9,329 bases of DNA from the NCBI GenBank assembly GCA_002724825.1, contig PBPU01000099.1, positions 1 to 9,329 of the forward strand, in the 5' to 3' direction. Below, piece by piece: positions 1 to 6,800 of the stretch. Origin of the DNA: Acidimicrobiaceae bacterium (GTDB lineage Bacteria > Actinomycetota > Acidimicrobiia > Acidimicrobiales > UBA8592). The position numbers and the translations under genes were made by a program. The notes under the pieces are model-generated. The model worked only from the letters and a program-made list of their open reading frames with translations, made no database searches and was not told where the DNA came from. Within the stretch, counting starts at the first letter, position 1. The number at the start of each line of letters is the position of its first letter.

Positions 1-74
1 GAAATTTTATGAGCTTTTGATCCTCTAATTTCAATTCTTTCTTTCAATTCTTTAGGAAAAAAAATTCTATGCAA
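1..74 (-). CDS. rsmE: 16S rRNA (uracil-1498-N3)-methyltransferase RsmE, N-terminal fragment
   Basis: This is the first 24 codons of a gene that runs off the left edge. The reading starts MHRIFFPKEL and continues to a SKAHKI segment, which matches the N-terminus of RsmE (family pattern MHRFFV...AHH). Members of this SPOUT-class family methylate N3 of U1498 in 16S rRNA on the small subunit. The start must be the TTG at 74-72. An in-frame TGA lies only two codons upstream (80-78), no ATG or GTG lies near, and a GGAG at 85-82 sits 7 nt before the TTG. The start overlaps the last codons of prmA by 8 nt, so the two are probably translationally coupled. prmA followed by rsmE is a widespread gene pair, which supports the call. 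The catalytic SPOUT domain is outside the window, so activity cannot be judged. Confidence 0.85.
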   Translation of the reverse strand, partial: MHRIFFPKELKERIEIRGSKAHKI

Positions 75-957
75 TTTTCAACTCCAAACAACACCAATCT
101 TCTTCTTGAATAGAGTCTATAGATATAAATCCAGAACTCTTTAACTCCTCTATGGTTTTATCCATATCAGATGATAAAATTCCAGAGCATAACAACAACC
201 CTCCTTTAAGTAAACGAGAATAAATCACTTCAGAAAAATTAATTATAATATTTGAAGAAATATTTGCTAAAACAATATCGAATTTATATGATTGAGGCAA
301 ATCTTCAATAGATGCATGCCTTATATCAATGTCTTTGAGATTTGAAAACTTTATATTTTCCTTAGCTGAATTTATTGCTAGTTCATCAATTTCTAATGCT
401 GTAACGGTTCTTGCACCTAATTTTTTAGCTGCTATTGACAATATTCCTGACCCACTTCCAAAATCTAAAATTTTTTTATTAGAAAATTTCAAATTCTCCA
501 TTTTTTCAAGCATCATTTTTGTCGTTGGATGATGACCAGTTCCAAAACCTAGGCCTGGATTTATTTTTATAAGTATCTTTGATTTAGATAAAGTATTATT
601 ATCATTAGTTATAATAAATTTTTCACCTATATTTATTGAAGGAAATTTTTGTTCTAACCAGTCTTCTTTGTAAATTTTTTTTATTAATAAATCTGGAACA
701 TTAGATACCATTCTGATTAAGGCTAATGCTCCTTGTATAGAAGACAACTTATTATCTAAACTTTTGTCATCTTCTAAATATGACTTTATAGTTACAAGTT
801 CTGATTTTGGTCTTTTTTCTTTTTCATCAGGATTGAACTCTATGTCTTCAGTAATAACAAAATCATAGTCAGAAAATTTCTTGAATACATAAGAAACAGG
901 TTCCACAAATTCATTTTTAATTATTAAGGAAATTTCAATTAATGAATCATTATTCAT
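67..957 (-). CDS. prmA: Ribosomal protein L11 methyltransferase PrmA
   Basis: PrmA is a cytoplasmic SAM-dependent enzyme that methylates ribosomal protein L11. With the ATG at 957 the product is 296 residues, the usual family length. The N-terminal substrate-recognition domain begins with IEISLIIKNEFVEP, like the 'SEISI..T.EAVEP' start of Bacillus PrmA, and includes a KEDWLEQ motif near residue 97. The linker signature GLGFGTGHHPTT (about 135-146) is highly diagnostic. It is followed by SAM motif I, LDFGSGSGILS (about 164-174), the acidic ribose-binding ALEID (187-191), and the VLANI motif (229-233). An in-frame TTG at 987 would add ten residues. I prefer the ATG because it fits the family N-terminus and gives a short 8-nt overlap with the end of dnaJ; neither start has a clear Shine-Dalgarno sequence. 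It lies between dnaJ and rsmE in an evident operon, and all key motifs are intact. Confidence 0.95.
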   Translation of the reverse strand: MNNDSLIEISLIIKNEFVEPVSYVFKKFSDYDFVITEDIEFNPDEKEKRPKSELVTIKSYLEDDKSLDNKLSSIQGALALIRMVSNVPDLLIKKIYKEDWLEQKFPSINIGEKFIITNDNNTLSKSKILIKINPGLGFGTGHHPTTKMMLEKMENLKFSNKKILDFGSGSGILSIAAKKLGARTVTALEIDELAINSAKENIKFSNLKDIDIRHASIEDLPQSYKFDIVLANISSNIIINFSEVIYSRLLKGGLLLCSGILSSDMDKTIEELKSSGFISIDSIQEEDWCCLELKIA

Positions 958-2023
958 CTGAATTAAATGATTTTTTAAGTTTTTCAAATAGATCTTTTTG
1001 CTCAGAACTTAGTTCCGATGGAATGGAAACAATAATTGTAATTATATGACTACCTCTTCTATTGTTTCGCCCAATTGATACAACTCCCTTATTATTCAAT
1101 CTAATCTTTTTACCAGATTGAATTCCTTTAGGGATCTTTAGTTCAATTTCTCCGTCTAATGTAGAAACTTTTATGGAGTCCCCTAAAGCTGCTTGAGCTA
1201 TATTTATTTCTTCAGTTGAAAAAATATCAGATGCCATTCTTTGAAATTTCTCATGAGATGAAACCTGAACAGAAACATATAAATCTCCTTCTTGCCCTTT
1301 TTTCAAACCTGAATCTCCTTGATTTCTTATTCTGATTTTAGAATTATCTTCAATCCCTGCAGGGATCGTAACAGCAAGTTTTCTATTATTTCTTAATCTA
1401 CCGTTCCCAGAGCAATTTGAACATTTTGTTTGTACATTTACACCATTGCCTTCACATGAAGAACAAGTTGAAACTTGTTGAAATTGTCCAAAAAATGTTT
1501 TTTGCAATCGAGTTACTTTACCAGAACCATTACAAGAAGAACAGGTTGAAGTTTCAGTACCAGGCTCTGCTTTAGAACCTTTACATATAGAGCAAATCTC
1601 AAATCTATTTACAGTTATTTCTTTCTCAGTTCCAAAAGCCGATTCTTCGAAAGAAATTGTGACTGGTATTTCTAAATCACTTCCAGATGTAGATCTAGAT
1701 TCTTCATTTGAGGAGCCTCCAAAAAATGCATCAAAAATACTTCCAAATCCTCCAAGGTCTTCAAATCCAGAAAAACCTCCCATTCCATTTGCAGCATTTT
1801 TTAGCCCATCATAACCATACTGATCATATAGTTTTCTTTTTTCAGGATCGCTTAGTACTTGATAAGCTTCGTTAATTTCCTTAAATTTTGCGTCTGCACC
1901 AGGTTCTTGATTTCTATCAGGATGATATTTTAGAGCCTGCTGTCTAAAAGCTTTCTTAATTTCTTCTTCAGAAGCATCTCTTGATACACCAAGTATTTGA
2001 TAATATTCTTTTTGTTGTGTCAT
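950..2023 (-). CDS. dnaJ: Chaperone protein DnaJ (Hsp40, type I)
   Basis: DnaJ is the cytoplasmic co-chaperone that delivers unfolded clients to DnaK and stimulates its ATPase. The product is 357 residues, slightly short but complete for type I. The J domain covers about residues 6-70 with the essential HPD at 34-36. A Gly/Phe-rich region follows (about 80-105). The zinc-binding domain has four CxxC motifs at C144/C147, C161/C164, C187/C190 and C201/C204, and these are its only cysteines. The C-terminal beta domains carry GDLYV (246-250) and the LDGEIELKIPKG segment (289-300). The ATG at 2023 is placed so that the J domain begins at the usual distance from the N-terminus; there is no Shine-Dalgarno sequence, only AT-rich DNA. 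It overlaps prmA by 8 nt. hrcA, grpE and dnaK, often beside it, are absent here, and no CIRCE inverted repeat is visible upstream. Confidence 0.97.
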   Translation of the reverse strand: MTQQKEYYQILGVSRDASEEEIKKAFRQQALKYHPDRNQEPGADAKFKEINEAYQVLSDPEKRKLYDQYGYDGLKNAANGMGGFSGFEDLGGFGSIFDAFFGGSSNEESRSTSGSDLEIPVTISFEESAFGTEKEITVNRFEICSICKGSKAEPGTETSTCSSCNGSGKVTRLQKTFFGQFQQVSTCSSCEGNGVNVQTKCSNCSGNGRLRNNRKLAVTIPAGIEDNSKIRIRNQGDSGLKKGQEGDLYVSVQVSSHEKFQRMASDIFSTEEINIAQAALGDSIKVSTLDGEIELKIPKGIQSGKKIRLNNKGVVSIGRNNRRGSHIITIIVSIPSELSSEQKDLFEKLKKSFNSDE

Positions 2024-2047
2024 AGTAAATAAAAAATTAATAATTCA

Positions 2048-2053
2048 ATTATA
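2048..2053 (-). promoter_or_regulatory. Candidate -10 element for dnaJ
   Basis: On the minus strand the 61-bp gap before dnaJ contains a perfect TATAAT 24 nt upstream of the ATG. Initiation about 7 nt downstream would leave a leader of under 20 nt. No recognisable -35 is present at 16-18 bp, and the whole gap is A/T, so a chance match is quite possible. If real, it would let dnaJ-prmA-rsmE be transcribed independently of the gene before it. Confidence 0.25.
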
Positions 2054-2084
2054 TAACTTATATATTAAATATTTATATTAAAAA

Positions 2085-2684
2085 TTAATTTTCTAATATA
2101 ATAATTTCCTGAGTATCACCAAAAGAGCTTATAGAAAAAGATGCTTTACCTTTTGGTTCAAAATCTTTGACACCTAAAACTTTAATAATTCCATCAAGGC
2201 TCTTTGTTGTTTTATTTGTGGATTTATCAAAACCAGATATGATTATTTTTCTCGGTTCAATAGATCTTATAGAATTGACCAAAATTTCGGCATCAATATT
2301 TTTATTTTCTGGTGAAACTAAAACTACATGAGAAGAAGCTAATACAGAGAGGGCCTCTGAATCTAATTGAGAGCCAATCATACCAATGACAGCAACCGAA
2401 AGGCCTCTAGACTCAATTCTATAACATGTTGAGATTGATCTATCTTGATCTTTTAGTACTGAGTTAGCAACACCATGGATTGATGCATTATTTATTTCAT
2501 ATTCTCCTGGAGATTCCACTTTTGATAATTTAGTTTCATATTCATAAAATGGATCTGTATTTATTATTACAGTTTCATCAGTTAATAATGAAGAGTCTAT
2601 TGTTTTATCAGTTGGATTAACAATGACATTTATAATTTCATCATTTATCCTAAATGAGTAATCTCCTAACCAAGTAATATCCAT
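2085..2684 (-). CDS. Degenerate metallo-beta-lactamase-fold protein, probably non-catalytic
   Basis: This 199-residue protein starts MDITWLGDYSFRI, the pattern of small MBL-fold hydrolases of the UlaG/YfiR-like type ('.ITWLGHSCFRI'). The later SPGEYEI (58-64), the 'DAEILVNSIRSIEPRKIII' helix-strand (131-149) and the closing strand also fit that family. The metal ligands are gone. The first His is Asp8, the segment where HxHxDH belongs reads NTDPFYEYE (42-50), the usual 'HLGD' turn is IGMIG (100-104), and the 'P.H' segment is SGFD (150-153). I infer a folded but non-hydrolytic protein, perhaps structural or a binding partner. No signal peptide is visible, so it should be cytoplasmic. It starts 13 nt after the stop of the preceding surface-protein gene with no Shine-Dalgarno sequence, so it likely shares that transcript. 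Its function is unknown. The family call rests on motif spacing rather than on an alignment. Confidence 0.7.
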   Translation of the reverse strand: MDITWLGDYSFRINDEIINVIVNPTDKTIDSSLLTDETVIINTDPFYEYETKLSKVESPGEYEINNASIHGVANSVLKDQDRSISTCYRIESRGLSVAVIGMIGSQLDSEALSVLASSHVVLVSPENKNIDAEILVNSIRSIEPRKIIISGFDKSTNKTTKSLDGIIKVLGVKDFEPKGKASFSISSFGDTQEIIILEN

Positions 2685-2697
2685 AATTAAATTATTA

Positions 2698-3714
2698 TTA
2701 TTTCTTTCTTCTTCTACTTATTATATATACAGGAGCTAGTGATAGAAGCAACAATCCTACACTAGCAGGACCTCCACCTCTTGAATTACAACCTCCATCA
2801 GATCCATCAGAATTATCTAAAATTAAGTCACTTGAAGTTGAAACAACAATTGGAGTTGGAGTAGCAGTGGGGGTATAAGTAGGAGTTGGTTCAGGAACTG
2901 GGGTTGAAGTTCTTGTTGGCTCTGGGGTTGGAATAGCTGTAGGAACAGCAGTTGCTGCAGGAACTGGAGTTGGGGGAATATACTGTGGAAAAAATAACTT
3001 AAAATCAGTTTGAAAATCTTCAGCAACAAAGGTATATTTTGTCTTAGATTCATATCCAGCTATCTGAAACATTACTGTTTTACCTAAGTAAGTTTCATTA
3101 CCAGGATCAAGTGTAATACTAAAATCAGGACCATTAACAGTTCCAGTACCTATCAACTCATCTTCAATATAAGCTTCGATTACATTAACTCCTTCAGGTG
3201 CGGAAAGAATAGATCCAAAGATCAATGTACCAGTTAAGAATGAAGGTTCAACAGGAGCAGGTGCAGGTGTTGGAGTAGGAAGTGGTACTGATTCAAAGTG
3301 TAAATTGATAGATCTAGAAAGTGGTAGGGACCATGTGCAACCTCTGCAATATTCTCCAGTTGTAGTTACAGGTCCAAAAATATCAGTTTCGATAGCTTTT
3401 TGGTTACCAATCCAAAATGAGATGATTCCGCCTTCAGCAATAATATCTGGTCCTAATTCAAGTCCACTAAAACGACCAGTAAGATCTTTACCTATAACAG
3501 TTGTACCAAGAGTCTTTCCATCAACCTTAGCTTCTAATAAAAAGCCATCTAAACTTGATGTTTTAGCAAAGGAACCAGTTAGCATAACATCTCCTTGAAA
3601 AATAACCATATGTAATTCAGGAATATCTTGTGCATTTATCAAATCATCTTTATTTATTTGAAAAAATGAAATTGATACTAGAAGTATTAAAAAAATTTTA
3701 AAAAAATTAATCAT
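2698..3714 (-). CDS. Secreted two-domain surface protein with Pro-Thr linkers and C-terminal sorting-like tail
   Basis: I do not recognise a named protein. The 338 residues begin with a signal peptide (MINFFKIFLILLVSISFF, cleavage probably near residues 28-29). Two related beta-rich domains follow, about residues 34-143 and 158-245. They share a pattern of 'G.l..GS...s..g...ea.vd...lGt..v.g.df...L.pg......g..v.F.i......T'. The first also carries a CxxC (C123/C126). Pro-Thr-rich linkers lie at about 144-157 and 246-290, a style common in secreted Chloroflexota proteins. The end (303-338) has Cys309, a Gly triplet at 313-315, a hydrophobic segment (318-332) and the basic tail RRRKK. That resembles GlyGly-CTERM and MYXO-CTERM type sorting tails. 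I infer export and anchoring or processing at the cell surface. It sits just downstream of the giant surface-protein gene but beyond a strong terminator. The ATG at 3714 has no Shine-Dalgarno sequence. Confidence 0.75.
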   Translation of the reverse strand: MINFFKIFLILLVSISFFQINKDDLINAQDIPELHMVIFQGDVMLTGSFAKTSSLDGFLLEAKVDGKTLGTTVIGKDLTGRFSGLELGPDIIAEGGIISFWIGNQKAIETDIFGPVTTTGEYCRGCTWSLPLSRSINLHFESVPLPTPTPAPAPVEPSFLTGTLIFGSILSAPEGVNVIEAYIEDELIGTGTVNGPDFSITLDPGNETYLGKTVMFQIAGYESKTKYTFVAEDFQTDFKLFFPQYIPPTPVPAATAVPTAIPTPEPTRTSTPVPEPTPTYTPTATPTPIVVSTSSDLILDNSDGSDGGCNSRGGGPASVGLLLLSLAPVYIISRRRKK

Positions 3715-3730
3715 AAATAATTTGTTGTTT

Positions 3731-3741
3731 ATTATATTATA
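3731..3741 (-). promoter_or_regulatory. Candidate -10 region for the secreted two-domain protein gene
   Basis: Reading the minus strand, two overlapping perfect TATAAT hexamers lie 17-27 nt upstream of the ATG at 3714 and just after the terminator of the preceding gene. No good -35 is seen; the place it would occupy falls in the terminator stem and T tract. A promoter is needed here if the terminator is efficient, which raises the likelihood, but the local A/T richness makes chance matches common. Confidence 0.35.
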
Positions 3742-3753
3742 GAATCTTTAAAT

Positions 3754-3789
3754 AAAAAAAAGCAGTCATATTTCAGACTGCTTTTTTTT
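3754..3789 (-). terminator. Symmetric (bidirectional) intrinsic terminator after the giant surface-protein gene
   Basis: A run of eight A, the stem GCAGTC, an 8-nt loop, the complementary GACTGC and a run of eight T form a perfect inverted repeat. It begins 17 nt past the stop codon of the surface-protein gene. Read on the minus strand, it ends with a T tract directly after a stem that has a GC-containing core and is extended by A-T pairs, the classic intrinsic terminator. The A run makes it symmetric, so it could also stop transcription from the other side. It separates the surface-protein transcript from the genes to the left. Confidence 0.9.
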
Positions 3790-3805
3790 ATTTTCATGCT
3801 ATTCC

Positions 3806-6800
3806 TTATGGAACAATTGGTGTCAATAAACCAGAGTTACCAGGTTTAGCGAATACCCAGAAGGCTTCACCAATATTTACAGCATTAGCATCGTTATCAG
3901 CATCACCTTCGATGTCAACAGCAACCCATGTTAGGTTAGATGTATCATACTCGTATGCCTTAGTTACTGATGAACCATTAGAGGAACCAAGATAAACTTT
4001 ATTTCTCTTGTATTGTGTACCTTCATCAGCCTGTGTTAATGCTTTAGTAGCATCTACTACACCTACTAAGTTCCATCCAGCAGCAAGTTCAATTGAAGGT
4101 ATTGAAGGAGGTGCTGTAGCACTTGGTCCTTCAGGTCCAGTCAAACTTACACTCTGTGAAGCAAATTCAGTTGAGTGCACCCAGTATCCATGTCCAGAGT
4201 GTATGCTAGATAGACTTCCGCTAAATGTTCCTGAAGCAGAGTCTTTAGTTGCAACTTGCCAAGGTGAACCTTTGGACATTGCATCATAAGCGACCACTTG
4301 GTCGATACCTGTGTTTGTAAACACATTACCAATTCCATTAGAGATTGGATCTGAAGGGAAAGACATCAAATTCCATCCAGCTAATAGAGTAGCTTTATAA
4401 TCTTTTCTAGAAGTAACTTTAAGGTTGTATGATCCTTCAGCACCTTTGTTACCAGCTAGGTCAGTACCTTTAGCTTTTACAACATATGTTGATGCTGCAA
4501 GATCAGCTTCTGGTACCATAAAGTATTTTTTATTATTAGTTGAAGCAAGTTTGGCTAAAACATCATCTCCACCAAATGAAGCAGAAACTACTGTTACATC
4601 TGAATTATCAGTAAATTCGAATATAACATATGGTCTTGGTAGTGTAGTTGTTGAACCAACTGTACCATCACCATCTGGATCATTTTTCAATACAGGTGCA
4701 GTTTTATCAAGCCTGAATGTGTACGCATCAGCGTCAGACATATCTTTCTTACCAACTGTACCTGTGTTTGTTGATGTTGATGCATCATTAGCACTTACAT
4801 AAACAATTTTTGTATCATCAGTTGCAGCATCCGAGAATCCTGTACCTGAGAATGTTGCTGTGTAAGTCTTAGAATCTTGAGCAACAGAAGCAACTGTATT
4901 TTCAGCAGCAACCTCATCAGATGCAGAAGTCAAGGCAGCATTTGTGTTACCTGAAATCTTTACATCATCAGCAGCACCTGGTAGTGCAGCAGAGTTGTTG
5001 TTCTTAATTGTTATTCTTACATTTTCAGCATTTCCATCACCACCGTTAGTAACTGCAGTTACAGCAAGGTTAGCTAGATTAGTAGATGAAACTGTCACAG
5101 ATTCAAGTGTAATTTCATCAGTAAACGAACCATCTTTGTCTGTATCAACAATTGTGTTAGTAGCAATGTCAACATTCTGACTTGCACCAGCAGCTAAAGT
5201 TGTTAGCGCAGTGCTAGCAGAAAGTTGTGCGTATGCACCTGTCTTACCATAGTTCTCATTGAAGATTTGTACAGTAGGAGGTGAAGCCAATACTTCATCA
5301 GTAGTAATTGTTATTGTCATAGCACTCTTAGTTAGAGAGTTTGAATCGTTAGCTGTACCAGCAGCACCAGTACCAGATCCACCTGACAATACCATAGTTA
5401 AGTTTGGCTTTAGCTTGTCAATTGCGTTTTTAACAGTTCCAGATTTAGTTGAGTTACCAGCTAAGTCAGCAACATCGCCAACAAGCTTTACTTGAGGAGT
5501 ATCATTTGTAGCAAGAGCAGATGGCAATGTTAGATAAACTTTCTTTCTCTGATCAAAAGAAGCACCATTTGCATCTGTACCCTTTGTTCCAATTTCAGCT
5601 GCAGTAGGAGTAATAACAACACCGGCATCAGTTGTCACCTCAAAAGAAGAAGCTGAAACTGTTCCAATTTCATCATTGAATCCTACAACAATCCTAGTTG
5701 GATCATTTGTTTTTTCAGCAAAAGTACCGGCATTCCAGTAAACACCTGTTTTAGTGTCTGCATCCTGAATAACAGGCTTTTGCTCGTCAATATTTATTGT
5801 GTATGGGTCACCAATAGCAGTAGTATCTGTATCAGTTGTTGTTGCATCACTGAATCCTCTGTTTCCAGCTAGGTCAGTTGCAGACAATATATAGTCAACA
5901 ACTACATCTGGAGTAGATAGAGCAGCGTTACATGAAACTAGACCCACAAAATTTGTGTGTGTGTTAGAACTTGAGCTAGAACCGTCACCACCTGTGTTGT
6001 CTAGACCAGCATGGTTAGTTCCATCAGCTGTTCCAGTTGAACAAGGAATATTAGCTGTAGTAGCTACCTTCCAAGTAATACTAGAAACACCATCTTTCAT
6101 AGTAGTAGTGTTATCTAGAGTCACAGCAAATTGATCATATCTGTCATTACCAGTTATTGAACCAGCAGCACCTAACCAGGAACCAGCTAATTCAGATTTT
6201 GAAATAACAGAAGTTAGACCATTAGCAGCAGAATCTTCCAACATATCAACATACAGTACAGCTGTACTTACATCAAGACCAGATCCGATATCAGTCACTG
6301 AACCAGCGAATGAAGGCTGTCTGTCCTTGAATGAGCTACCAGATGTTGGCGAAGAAACAACAGGAGCAGGAGCTGAAACATCAACTGTTACAGTTTCCTT
6401 AATTTTTGTTCCTGTAGTTGCGCTTGTTGAAGTTGAGTTATCTGTCAAATCTTGGTACTGAACAGTAATTGTTGCATTAGCTTGAGCTTCAACAATAGGT
6501 GTTCTGTCCATACCATTTGATGCTGGAGTAGTGTTACCTACACCACCAGTACCACTTGATTGAGTGTCAGATCCAGTTCTTCCAGTCAATACATCATCAG
6601 TAGTAATAGTATCTGAGTTATTTGTATCAACTTTTGCGTTATTTACTACGTTATCGTTCACAATAGCAAATACATCAGCAACGTCTGTTGCACCGTCACC
6701 AATATTAGCTGTTGGAGTTATGTTAAGAACAATTGTTCTTGCTGCAGAATCAACTTGCATACATGTAGTATCTGTTCCACCAGAACAAGTAACTGTGTTA

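Noticed and set aside
955..987. TTG at 987 as the start of prmA
   Set aside because: It would add ten residues not expected in the family and lengthen the overlap with dnaJ; the ATG at 957 fits the PrmA N-terminus.
2823..3053. Minus-strand open frame overlapping the secreted two-domain protein gene
   Set aside because: The product is a Leu/Gln repeat that arises from reading the Pro-Thr linker codons in another frame.
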